A stretch of 35,898 nucleotides of DNA, taken from NCBI GenBank assembly GCA_020853705.1, contig JADYYK010000030.1, positions 1 to 35,898 of the forward strand, in the 5' to 3' direction. This DNA comes from Deltaproteobacteria bacterium (GTDB taxonomy: Bacteria > Myxococcota_A > Polyangia > Haliangiales > JADYYK01). Positions 1 through 7,066 of this stretch are shown here, one piece after another. Numbering within the stretch: position 1 is the first letter of the stretch; each line of letters opens with the position of its first letter. The position numbers and the translations under genes were made by a program. A model generated the notes under the pieces. The model saw only the letters and a list, made by a program, of their open reading frames with translations. It was not told where the DNA came from and searched no databases.

Positions 1-1
1 C

Positions 2-64
2 TACCAGCGCGAGCAGGTGCTGGGCGAGGACACCCGGAAGTCGCTGGCCGCGGACCTGGGGTGA
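2..64 (+). CDS. C-terminal end of an upstream gene (partial)
   Basis: A reading frame enters from the left edge and ends at TGA 62-64. The last 20 residues are YQREQVLGEDTRKSLAADLG. The stop overlaps the GTG start of the kelch gene in a GTGA arrangement, the same coupling used at many other junctions in this window, which supports this frame being real. Too little is present to assign a family. Confidence 0.5.
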   Translation, partial: YQREQVLGEDTRKSLAADLG

Positions 65-1065
65 CAGGGCAGGGGCGCGGCGCGCGGCTGCTGGCGGCGG
101 CGCGGCTGGCGGCGGCGCTGCTGGTCGCGGGCGCGGGCGGGCTGGCCGGGGCGGGCTGCGAGCAGCCGCCCGGCGGTGGTCTGGCGGCGACCTGGACCAT
201 GCGCGCGGCCATCGCGGGGGGCGGGCGGCTGGAGGCGGGGGTGGTCGCGCTGGACGGGCTGGTCTACGTCATCGGAGGCTTCGACGGCACCGGCGCGGTG
301 GTGCCGCGGGTCGAGGCCTACGACCCGGGGACCGACAGCTGGCGCACGCGGGCGCCGCTGCCGCGCGCGCTGCACCACGTCAACGTGGCCGCGCTGGGCG
401 GACGGATCTATGTGCTGGGCGGGCTGGCCACGGACGCCTTCACCGCGGTGGGCGACAGCTTCGCGTACGACCCGGCGGCGGACGCCTGGACGCCGGTGGC
501 GGGGCTGCCGGCGGGCACCGAGCGCGGCGCGGCGGCGGTCGCGGTGCTGGACGGCCTCATCTACCTGGCTGGAGGCTCACGCGTCATTGTTGTTGACGAG
601 GTGTCAAGGTATGACCCGGTGACAGACGCCTGGACGGCGCTGCCGGCGCTGCCGTCGCCGCGCTATCACGCGGCCTCTGCGGCGGCGGGCGGGCGCATCT
701 GGGTGGTCGGAGGGCTGGCGGACCTTCTGCAGTTCACGCCCTTCGCGGACGTGCTGTCGCTGACGCCGGGGGCGGCGACCTGGACCGCCCACACGCCGAT
801 GCCGACCCCGCGCGGCGGCTGCGCGGCCGGGATCGTCGCGGGCGAGCTTCTGTGCGCGGGCGGCGAGGACGACGGGCCCTCGGTGCTGGCGGTGACCGAG
901 GCCTATGACCTGGCGGCCGACCGCTGGCGCGCGCTGCCCGGGATGGGCGTGCCGCGCGCGGGCACCGCGGGGGCGGTGGTGGATGACGTGCTGTACGTCC
1001 CCGGCGGCGCGCGGATCCTGCGCCAGTTCCCCACCGACGTGCTCGAGTCGCTGACGCTGCGGTAG
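61..1065 (+). CDS. Exported kelch-repeat beta-propeller protein
   Basis: This 334-residue protein begins with a signal sequence ending around Cys33 (GLAGAGC), an atypical lipobox, so it may be a lipoprotein. The rest is about six kelch repeats, each with a YDPxxDxW-type strand and an (I/V)YVxGG-type strand. Examples are YDPGTDSW with IYVLGG near residues 100-120, YDPAADAW with IYLAGG, and YDPVTDAW with IWVVGG. Six repeats are enough for one closed propeller. Kelch propellers bind proteins or carbohydrates; no catalytic motif is visible, so the partner is unknown. The GTG start at 61 overlaps the upstream stop. A short patch near 570-620 uses AT-rich codons unlike the rest of the gene. It converges on the metal ABC operon and is separated from it by a hairpin. 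Confidence 0.8.
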   Translation: MTGQGRGARLLAAARLAAALLVAGAGGLAGAGCEQPPGGGLAATWTMRAAIAGGGRLEAGVVALDGLVYVIGGFDGTGAVVPRVEAYDPGTDSWRTRAPLPRALHHVNVAALGGRIYVLGGLATDAFTAVGDSFAYDPAADAWTPVAGLPAGTERGAAAVAVLDGLIYLAGGSRVIVVDEVSRYDPVTDAWTALPALPSPRYHAASAAAGGRIWVVGGLADLLQFTPFADVLSLTPGAATWTAHTPMPTPRGGCAAGIVAGELLCAGGEDDGPSVLAVTEAYDLAADRWRALPGMGVPRAGTAGAVVDDVLYVPGGARILRQFPTDVLESLTLR

Positions 1066-1078
1066 CGCCGCCCGTCAG

Positions 1079-1098
1079 AAGTTTCGCGGGCGAAACTT
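1079..1098. terminator. Hairpin between convergent genes
   Basis: A perfect 8-bp stem, AAGTTTCG and CGAAACTT, encloses a 4-base loop CGGG. It lies between the stop of the kelch gene (plus strand) and the stop of the metal permease gene (minus strand), so it can serve both directions. The downstream T-run is weak, so termination is inferred from shape and position. Confidence 0.6.
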
Positions 1099-1119
1099 TC
1101 GCCGAGGAGCACGAGCGAA

Positions 1120-1995
1120 TCAGGCCGCGCGGCCGCGCAGCGCGCCGATGGCCAGGGTGACGAAGAACAGCGCCGCCAGCGCCAGCACGATGGCGCCGCC
1201 GGTGGGCACGCGCCACTCGGTGGAGACGACCAGGCCGCCGAGGCCCGCGATCAGCGCGACCACCACCGACCAGCCCAGGTAGCCGCGCGTGCTGCGCGCC
1301 AGGTTGCGCGCAGCAGCGGCGGGGACGACCACCAGCGCCTCGACCAGCAGCGCGCCGATGACCTTGAGGCTGACCGTGATGGCCGCGGTCAAGAGCAGCA
1401 CGAAGAGGTACTCGCTGACGGCCGGGTCGCCACCCTGGGCGCGCGCCAGCGGCGGGCTCAGGCTGTCGACCAGGAGGCCGTTGTAGCGCAGCGCCAGCGC
1501 GGCGCCGATGCCGGCGGCGGCCAGCCCGAGCAGCACCAGATCGGTGTCGGTCACCGTCAGCAGGCTGCCGAACATGATGGCCTCGATCTGGTGGATGTTG
1601 AAGCGCTTGGTCACCGCGACCAGCAGGCAGATCCCCAGGCCCAGGGTCAGCGCCATGAAGACGCCGATCAGGGTGTCGGGCGGCAGCTGCGAGCGTCGCT
1701 TGACGAACACCATCAGCAGCGCCAGCGCCAGGCAAAAGCCGGTGATGCCGCCGTAGGCCGCGTTGAGCGGCTCGCCCAGCAGGAGGCCGATGGTCAGGCC
1801 GGTCAGCGCGGCCTGGCCGATGGCGGTCGAGAAGAAGGCCAGCCGGCGCGCCACCACCAGGTGGCTGAGGCCGCCCAGCAGCGGCGCCAGGATGAGGATG
1901 GCGACGAGGCCTCGCGCCACGAAGGGATACTGGAAGGCGTGGGGCAGCAGGCCCGCGTGGCTGAGGTCGGCCAGCCAGCCCGAGAAGGTGTTCAC
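1120..1995 (-). CDS. znuB: Metal ABC transporter permease (ZnuB/MntB family)
   Basis: This 291-residue, strongly hydrophobic protein matches the ABC-3 permease family that imports Zn2+, Mn2+ or Fe2+. Conserved-looking segments include ARRLAFFSTAIGQAALTG near residue 50 (the family's region contacting the ATPase) and IEAIMFGSLLTVTDTDL in the middle. About eight membrane segments are expected. The GTG start at 1995 overlaps the stop of the ATPase gene (GTGA), so the two subunits are probably translationally coupled. It is the last gene of the operon. The metal cannot be read from the permease; zinc is inferred from the neighbouring Fur-type regulator and CobW GTPase. A second, divergent copy lies at 15601-16497. 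Confidence 0.88.
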   Translation of the reverse strand: MNTFSGWLADLSHAGLLPHAFQYPFVARGLVAILILAPLLGGLSHLVVARRLAFFSTAIGQAALTGLTIGLLLGEPLNAAYGGITGFCLALALLMVFVKRRSQLPPDTLIGVFMALTLGLGICLLVAVTKRFNIHQIEAIMFGSLLTVTDTDLVLLGLAAAGIGAALALRYNGLLVDSLSPPLARAQGGDPAVSEYLFVLLLTAAITVSLKVIGALLVEALVVVPAAAARNLARSTRGYLGWSVVVALIAGLGGLVVSTEWRVPTGGAIVLALAALFFVTLAIGALRGRAA

Positions 1996-2681
1996 GCGGC
2001 CGCCCCGCTGTGCGCGGCCAGCACCGCGTCGGGGGCGCCGGTCATGCGCACGCTGCGGTCGAGCCAGGTCACCTGGTCGGCCACGCGGCGCACCTCGGCG
2101 AGGTCGTGCGACACCATGAGCACCGCGGTGCCGGCGCGCGCGGCGTCCTTGATGAGGCCGTCGAGCTGCAGCACCGCCTCGGGGTCGAGACCGCTGGCGG
2201 GCTCGTCACACAGCAGGAGCTCGGGGGCGGGGTCGAGGGCGTTGGCGATGAGGACGCGGCGCAGCTCGCCGCCCGAGAGCGCGCCCAGGCGGCGCGCCTC
2301 GAAGCCGGCCAGGCCGACGCGCGCCAGCAGCTCGGCGATGCGGGCGCGCACCGGGCGCGCGATCCCCAGGCAGACCGGGCGGCGCTGGCGCGACGCTGCC
2401 AGCAGCTCGGCCACCGTGACGGGCAGGGTGCGGTCGGCCTCGAAGCTCTGCGGGACGAAGCCGATGCGGCCGTTGCCGCGCAGGTGCAGCGTGATGTCGC
2501 CGCTGAAGTGGCGCAGGCCGAGGATGCAGGCCGCCAGCGTGGATTTGCCGGCGCCGTTGGGGCCGATGAGGACGTGCACCGTGCCGGGCGCCAGCGTGAG
2601 CGAGACGTCGTCGAGCAGCGTGCGACCGTCGTCGCGCACGCTGACCCCGGCGATCTCCAGCAGCGCGCTGGGGCCGGTCAC
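1992..2681 (-). CDS. znuC: Metal ABC transporter ATP-binding protein (ZnuC-like)
   Basis: This 229-residue ABC ATPase has all core motifs: Walker A GPNGAGKST, Q-loop in FVPQSF, signature LSGGELRR, Walker B LLLCDEP with ASGLDPE as D-loop, and the switch His in VSHDL. Length and sequence fit the ATPase of a cluster A-I metal importer. The GTG start at 2681 overlaps the TGA of the binding-protein gene (GTGA), and its own stop overlaps the permease start the same way. The open frame extends further upstream, but that part lies over the binding-protein gene and is not expected to be translated. Confidence 0.88.
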   Translation of the reverse strand: MTGPSALLEIAGVSVRDDGRTLLDDVSLTLAPGTVHVLIGPNGAGKSTLAACILGLRHFSGDITLHLRGNGRIGFVPQSFEADRTLPVTVAELLAASRQRRPVCLGIARPVRARIAELLARVGLAGFEARRLGALSGGELRRVLIANALDPAPELLLCDEPASGLDPEAVLQLDGLIKDAARAGTAVLMVSHDLAEVRRVADQVTWLDRSVRMTGAPDAVLAAHSGAAA

Positions 2682-3622
2682 TTCGTCGGATCCTCGACCA
2701 GCGCCTTGACCAGGGCGTCGACGTTGCGCTGCATCTCGACCTCGAACTTGTCGGCGGTGTACGCCCCGGTGGCGACGTGGCTGATGATGTAGACCCGCGC
2801 GCCGGTGGCCTTCTGCAGCGTGGCCAGCAGCCTGGGCGGGAAGCTCTCCTCGCTGAGGACGACCTTGATGCCGGCCGTCTTCATCAACTTGATCATGTCG
2901 CCGAGCTCCTTGGCCGAGGGCGTCAGGCCGTGCGCCGGCTCGACCACGCCGCCGAGCTCGATGCCGAGCTCGTGCAGGAGGTAGCTGTAGCCGTCGTGCA
3001 CGGTGACCACGCGCGTGATCTTGGCCTCGGCCAGGCGGGTCGCGGCGGCGGCCTTGAGCTTGCGCAGGCGACGCGCATAGTCGGCGGCGTTCTTGCGGAA
3101 GGTCGGCGCCAGCGTGGGACGCAGCGCCGACAGCGCCTTCTCGATGGCATAGGTCTGCTGGATGGCGTTGCCGAACGAGATGAAGGTGTGCGAGTTGGGC
3201 GCGCCGCCGCGCACCGAGCGCAGCTGCGGGGTGACGTCGTTGGGGCGGATGAGGACCACCTTGCGGTTGCCCGAGGCCTTGATCATGTCGGTGATGAAGT
3301 CGTCGTGACCGATGCCGTTGACGACCAGGGCGTCGAGGTCGGCCAGGCGCTGGATCTCGGCGGGCGCGGGCTGGTAGTTGCCGGCGTCGACCTCGCCCGG
3401 GAGGATGTTGCGCACCTCGACGCCGGGCACCCCGGCGACGATGTTGGAGGTCCACGAGAAGTACGGGTGCAGCGTGACGCCGATCTTGAGCGGCTTGACC
3501 GCGGCGGCCTTGGGCGCCGGCTTGGCGGCTGGCGCCGGCGCGGTCGGGGCGGCGCCGGCCGCGGCGGCGGCTGCGAGGAGCAGGGCCAGGGTGGCGGTGG
3601 CGCGGGGCAGGACGTGGCGCAT
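2678..3622 (-). CDS. znuA: Metal ABC transporter substrate-binding protein (ZnuA-like, altered site)
   Basis: This 314-residue periplasmic binding protein has a signal sequence (residues 1-25), an Ala/Pro/Lys-rich linker to about 44, then the A-I (ZnuA/TroA) fold beginning KPLKIGVTLHPYFSW. Likely metal ligands that can be placed are His145 (APNSHTF), His209 (TVHDGYSY) and Glu258/259 (LSEESF). The position usually occupied by the first His (the DxHxYEP motif) is Asn82 in DAGNYQP, so the site differs from canonical ZnuA; His52 or His106 might compensate. The ATG start at 3622 has an AGGAG ribosome site overlapping the stop of the gene before it. It overlaps the ATPase gene by four bases. Metal specificity is therefore open. 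Confidence 0.85.
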   Translation of the reverse strand: MRHVLPRATATLALLLAAAAAAGAAPTAPAPAAKPAPKAAAVKPLKIGVTLHPYFSWTSNIVAGVPGVEVRNILPGEVDAGNYQPAPAEIQRLADLDALVVNGIGHDDFITDMIKASGNRKVVLIRPNDVTPQLRSVRGGAPNSHTFISFGNAIQQTYAIEKALSALRPTLAPTFRKNAADYARRLRKLKAAAATRLAEAKITRVVTVHDGYSYLLHELGIELGGVVEPAHGLTPSAKELGDMIKLMKTAGIKVVLSEESFPPRLLATLQKATGARVYIISHVATGAYTADKFEVEMQRNVDALVKALVEDPTK

Positions 3623-3629
3623 GGGACTC

Positions 3630-4301
3630 CTAGCGCACCGGCTGGCCGGTGACGATCTGGCGCCAGCCACGCTCGACCGGCAGGCGCGCGGTGGCCTCGG
3701 CGAGGTCACCGAGGCCAGGGCCGAGCCAGGTCGACACGTGCAGCAGCGCGCCGTCTCCGAGGCGGTGGTGGAACTCGTCGAGCGGCTGCGCCGGGTCGCT
3801 GGCGACGCCGGGCTCGGGCTCGAGGATGAGCAGCAGATAGCTGGCACGGTCGGATCCGACCGGCGGCGTGCCCAGGTAATTCACGGTGCGGCCGGCGATC
3901 AGCTCGCGCCAGCGATAGCCCACCCGATCCAGCGGATCGGGCGCGAAGGGCGGCACCCCGTCGGCGGCCAGCGCCGCGACGGTGGGCCACGCCCCGGTGT
4001 CGCTGCGGATGCGCTCGGCCTCGGCCAGCCCCTCCTGCAGCGCCAGGAAGACGCGCTGCTCGTCGACCGCGAGGTCCTGGAAGGCGCGCTGGTCGACCGT
4101 CATCTGGCCGCGGTCGGGGCCCGGCGCGCCACGCCCCGTGCCGGCCGCGCCTGCCCGCGCGCCCGCGCTGCCGGTCTGGCTGCGCTCGAGCACGATGACC
4201 AGCGCCGACCAGAACACGATGTGAAACAGCCCGCGCAGCACCGCGCTGGCTTCGCGCCTCGCCGAGGGCGGCGTCACACGCACCGAGCGCACCGGGCTCA
4301 C
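3630..4301 (-). CDS. Membrane-anchored protein heading the metal ABC operon
   Basis: This 223-residue protein has one clear hydrophobic segment near residues 22-40 (VLRGLFHIVFWSALVIVL), a Gly/Ala-rich linker, and then a soluble domain with FLALQEGLAEAERIR, YRWRELIAGRTVNYLG and SYLLLILEPEP. It is probably tethered to the inner membrane with the soluble part outside. It is first in the operon, seven bases before the binding-protein gene, so a role in the same metal uptake is likely. It resembles uncharacterised proteins encoded beside zinc ABC transporters (possibly the DUF6162 type), but that assignment is from memory and weak. The GTG start at 4301 is uncertain; GTG codons 4, 7 and 9 are alternatives. 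Confidence 0.65.
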   Translation of the reverse strand: MSPVRSVRVTPPSARREASAVLRGLFHIVFWSALVIVLERSQTGSAGARAGAAGTGRGAPGPDRGQMTVDQRAFQDLAVDEQRVFLALQEGLAEAERIRSDTGAWPTVAALAADGVPPFAPDPLDRVGYRWRELIAGRTVNYLGTPPVGSDRASYLLLILEPEPGVASDPAQPLDEFHHRLGDGALLHVSTWLGPGLGDLAEATARLPVERGWRQIVTGQPVR

Positions 4302-4349
4302 GCGGCGAGTATCCCACGCTTCATGGCGCCAGTTGTGTTATCGCAAGGC
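4302..4349. promoter_or_regulatory. Divergent promoter region with imperfect palindrome
   Basis: This is the short interval between the metal ABC operon (minus) and the NiCoT-like gene (plus). It contains TTGTGTTATCGCAA at 4333-4346, which pairs with its own reverse complement at 10 of 14 positions and is locally AT-rich. That makes it a candidate operator for a metal regulator such as the Fur/Zur protein at 8597-9058. The inference rests on position and base composition only. Confidence 0.3.
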
Positions 4350-5036
4350 ATGCTGCACACCGTGACCGCGGTCGGCCTGGGTGCGCTGCTGGGCGTGCGC
4401 CACTCGGTCGAGCCCGACCACCTGGCCGCGGTGTCGACCCTGGTGCAGTCGGAGCGCTCGCCCGCGCGCGGCGCGCTGCTGGGTGCGCTGTGGGGCCTCG
4501 GCCACACCGCGTCGCTGCTGGCCGTCGGCGTCGCGCTGGCGCTGGTCGGCGGCGAGCTGCCCACGCGCCTGGCCGAGGTCTTCGAGTTCGGCGTCGCGCT
4601 GATGCTGATCGGGCTCGGGCTGCGCGCCATCCGCCGCGCCACCGCGGGTGGTCAGGTCGGCCCCGCGCACACCCATCGTCACGGCCAGCGCGAGCATCAT
4701 CATCACGGCCCGCACCGCCACCTGCACCTGGGGAGCTGGACCTTCGCGGCGCGTCCGCTGCTGGTCGGCGTGGTGCACGGCCTGGCCGGCTCGGGCTCGC
4801 TGACCGCGCTGGTGCTGGCCGGGCTGCCGACCACGGCGGCGCGCCTGGGCTACATCCTGCTCTTCGGCCTCGGCCTGGTCGTCGGCATGGCGGTGCTCTC
4901 GGGCCTGGCCGGGCTGCCCCTGTCGCGCGTCGGTCGCAACCCGCGCGTGGCCCGCGCGCTGGGGCTGACCACCGGCGCGTTCTCGGCTGTCCTCGGCGTC
5001 ATCTGGGGCCTGCCCCTGCTGCGCGGCTGGCTGTAG
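4350..5036 (+). CDS. NiCoT/UreH-like nickel-cobalt permease
   Basis: This 228-residue protein has about six hydrophobic segments and the NiCoT signature HX4DH at residues 18-24 (RHSVEPDHLAAV). A His-rich cytoplasmic or periplasmic loop occupies roughly 105-130 (THRHGQREHHHHGPHRHLHL). Such proteins move Ni2+ or Co2+, and the short form resembles UreH. I chose ATG 4350, preceded by AAGG, over an in-frame ATG at 4323. The nine extra codons include TTA and GTT, very rare here, and that stretch looks like promoter DNA. Direction of transport (uptake or efflux) cannot be told. It is divergent from the metal ABC operon and converges on regA. Confidence 0.75.
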   Translation: MLHTVTAVGLGALLGVRHSVEPDHLAAVSTLVQSERSPARGALLGALWGLGHTASLLAVGVALALVGGELPTRLAEVFEFGVALMLIGLGLRAIRRATAGGQVGPAHTHRHGQREHHHHGPHRHLHLGSWTFAARPLLVGVVHGLAGSGSLTALVLAGLPTTAARLGYILLFGLGLVVGMAVLSGLAGLPLSRVGRNPRVARALGLTTGAFSAVLGVIWGLPLLRGWL

Positions 5037-5051
5037 CCGCGTGCGCGGCCG

Positions 5052-5630
5052 CTACGGCGGCCGGAACTTGCCCAGCTTGCGCTGCAGCGAGCGGCGATGG
5101 ATGCCGAGGCGGCGCGCCGCCTCCGACAGGCTGCCGCCGCTGTCGGACAGCACCCGGTTGATGTGCTCCCACTCGGCGCGCGCCAGCGACGGCGCCTGCA
5201 GGCTGCCGGCGTCGGGCACCCCGGTGGGCTCGTCCTCGCGGGCCAGCGCGGCCAGCACCTCGTCGGCGTCGGCCGGCTTGGGCAGGTAGTGGGTGGCGCC
5301 CAGCTTGACCGCGTCGACCGCGGTCGAGATGGCCCCGTAGCCGGTCAGCACGACCACGCGGGTGGCGGGATCCAGCGCCTTGAGGTCGCGCACCAGCTCG
5401 AGCCCCGAGCGCCCGGGCATGCGCAGGTCGACCACCGCCCACTCGGGCGAGTCCTCGCGGGCCGCGACCATGGCGGCGTCATAGTTGCCCGCCGTGCGCA
5501 CCTCGTGGCCACGATCACGAAAGGCCCGCGCCATGCGCTCGCGCAGGACCGCATCGTCATCGACGACCAGGATCGACGGCCTGTCTGCCGGGCTGCTCAC
5601 CGCAGGCGACTCTGGCTCGGCGGTGCTCAC
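5052..5630 (-). CDS. regA: RegA/PrrA/ActR-family redox response regulator
   Basis: This 192-residue protein has an N-terminal receiver domain with acidic pocket VVDDD (residues 22-26), phospho-acceptor Asp68 (VVDLRMPG), a Thr in VVVLTGYG and Lys in LPKPAD. The C-terminal Fis-type helix-turn-helix reads SLSEAARRLGIHRRSLQRKLGK, nearly identical in pattern to RegA/PrrA/ActR. In Proteobacteria this family controls respiration, redox balance and carbon or nitrogen metabolism in response to quinone and disulfide state. Its GTG start overlaps the stop of the sensor kinase gene (GTGA), confirming a pair. Confidence 0.9.
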   Translation of the reverse strand: MSTAEPESPAVSSPADRPSILVVDDDAVLRERMARAFRDRGHEVRTAGNYDAAMVAAREDSPEWAVVDLRMPGRSGLELVRDLKALDPATRVVVLTGYGAISTAVDAVKLGATHYLPKPADADEVLAALAREDEPTGVPDAGSLQAPSLARAEWEHINRVLSDSGGSLSEAARRLGIHRRSLQRKLGKFRPP

Positions 5631-6895
5631 GTGGCCATGCGGCCAATTGTCGCAGCCGGCTCGGCCGGCAGGCGCATGCGCACCCGGGTGCCGCGACCCG
5701 GGGTGGACTCGATGTTGAGCGCGCCGCCGCTCTGCTCGGCGACGGCGCGGGCCAGGAACAGGCCGAGGCCCATGCCGCGGCCGGGCTCCTTGGTGGTGAA
5801 GAACGGCTCACCGGCGCGCGCCAGCACCTCGGGCGTCATACCGGTGCCGCTGTCCTCGACCTCGACCTCGAGGTCCGCGCCGCTGGCGTGGGCGCGCACC
5901 ACCACCTCGCCCTGGCTGGCGTCTTGCGCGTTCTTGACCAGCGCGCCGAGGGCCTGCGCGATGGCGTGGCGCGGCACCCGCACCGCGCGCTCGCCCAGCG
6001 TGCCCAGCTCGACCCGCACCGACGGCTGCTCCGCGGCGCCCTCCAGCGCAGCCGCGACCAGGTCGCGCGCCGCCACCGGATGCGGGCTCTCGCCGGTCAT
6101 GGTCCCGGCATCCTTGGACATCTGGGACAGGATCTGGCGGCAGCGCTCGACCTCCTGGCGCACCAGCTTGACGTCGTCGAGCACGTCGCCAGCAGCTCGG
6201 CGCTCCAGCTCGCGCGCGACCACCGCGATGGTGGCCAGCGGCGAACCCAGCTCGTGCGCGGCGCCGGCCGCCAGCGCGGCCAGCGAGGCCAGCTTCTCGT
6301 GGCGCGCCGCCAGATCACGGGCCGCCATCAGCTCGGCCTCGCGCCGGGCCAAGAGGCGCGTGACTCGCACCAGGAAGTAGACGATGAAGGCGGCCGCGAC
6401 CCCGAACGCCACCCACATCCCTTGCAGGTGCCAGCGCATGTGGTCGGCGTGGGTGCGCGCCGGCAGCGGCAGCTCGCGGTGGTCGAGGAACAGGATGCCG
6501 GAGCCCAGCACCGCCAGCGCCGCCAGCGGCCAGGCATAGCGCGCGCGCAGCGCCACCGCGGCCAGCGCGATCTGCACCAGGTACAGGATGCTGAACGGGT
6601 TGAACGGTCCGCCGGTCAGGTACAGCAGCGCGGTCAGCGTGACGACATCGAGCGCCATCACGCTGAAGGCGGCCCACTCTGGCACCTCGCGCCCGCGCGC
6701 GCCCAGCACCGCCACCACGTTGGTGGCCGCGGCGAAGCCGATCACGGGCAGCACCCAGGCCAGCGGCAGCGCGACCCCGAGGCCGAAGTGCACGATCAGC
6801 GTGGTCGCCAGCTGGCCCGCCACGGCCGCCCAGCGCAGCGTGATCAGCCAGGAGAAGTCGATGCGCCGCGCCATCCCCTTGACGGTAGCATTCAT
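5627..6895 (-). CDS. regB: RegB/PrrB-family redox sensor histidine kinase
   Basis: This 422-residue kinase has an N-terminal block of about six membrane helices containing GGPFNPF (residues 95-101), the quinone-sensing box of RegB. It is followed by the H-box AAGAAHELGSPLATI (His214), an N-box VKNAQDAS, G boxes VEDSGTGM and GRGMGLGLFLA. Cys252 in VERCRQIL lies 38 residues after the phospho-His, matching the redox-active Cys265 of Rhodobacter RegB, so both quinone and thiol sensing appear preserved. The ATG at 6895 is chosen because the region upstream is Arg-rich and unlike RegB; an in-frame start at 6958 exists. It is co-transcribed with regA. Confidence 0.9.
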   Translation of the reverse strand: MNATVKGMARRIDFSWLITLRWAAVAGQLATTLIVHFGLGVALPLAWVLPVIGFAAATNVVAVLGARGREVPEWAAFSVMALDVVTLTALLYLTGGPFNPFSILYLVQIALAAVALRARYAWPLAALAVLGSGILFLDHRELPLPARTHADHMRWHLQGMWVAFGVAAAFIVYFLVRVTRLLARREAELMAARDLAARHEKLASLAALAAGAAHELGSPLATIAVVARELERRAAGDVLDDVKLVRQEVERCRQILSQMSKDAGTMTGESPHPVAARDLVAAALEGAAEQPSVRVELGTLGERAVRVPRHAIAQALGALVKNAQDASQGEVVVRAHASGADLEVEVEDSGTGMTPEVLARAGEPFFTTKEPGRGMGLGLFLARAVAEQSGGALNIESTPGRGTRVRMRLPAEPAATIGRMAT

Positions 6896-6997
6896 TTCCA
6901 GGGGTCGGCGAAGCGTGGGTCGCTGACGAACGCGTCGTCGGTCAGGGCAGCACCGCACACGGCAGGTCGCTGCAGTGCGTGGCCAAATCCGTAGCCA

Positions 6998-7019
6998 TCG
7001 CAGGTCGTTGTGCCTGCGA
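6998..7019. promoter_or_regulatory. Inverted repeat in the regB/outer-membrane protein divergent region
   Basis: Arms TCGCAGG and CCTGCGA form a perfect 7-bp inverted repeat with an 8-base centre. A near-duplicate of its left part, GCAGGTCGCTG, occurs at 6962-6972. It lies between the divergent regB and outer-membrane protein genes and overlaps the RegA-box-like site, so it is a plausible operator. Confidence 0.45.
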
Positions 7020-7030
7020 CACTATGCCGC
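7016..7030 (+). promoter_or_regulatory. Candidate RegA/PrrA binding site
   Basis: GCGAC-ACTAT-GCCGC fits the published RegA/PrrA half-site pattern GCGRC-Nx-GNCGC with a 5-base spacer. It lies about 120 bp upstream of regB and 37 bp upstream of the outer-membrane protein start. This predicts autoregulation and control of the divergent pair of genes. Confidence 0.45.
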
Positions 7031-7066
7031 AGGAAAGCCCGTGGTGGTTCTGCTACACCTCGGGTG

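Noticed and set aside
3378..4322. N-terminal extension of the NiCoT-like frame
   Set aside because: It runs opposite the metal-binding protein and membrane-protein genes; transporter similarity begins only at about 4350.
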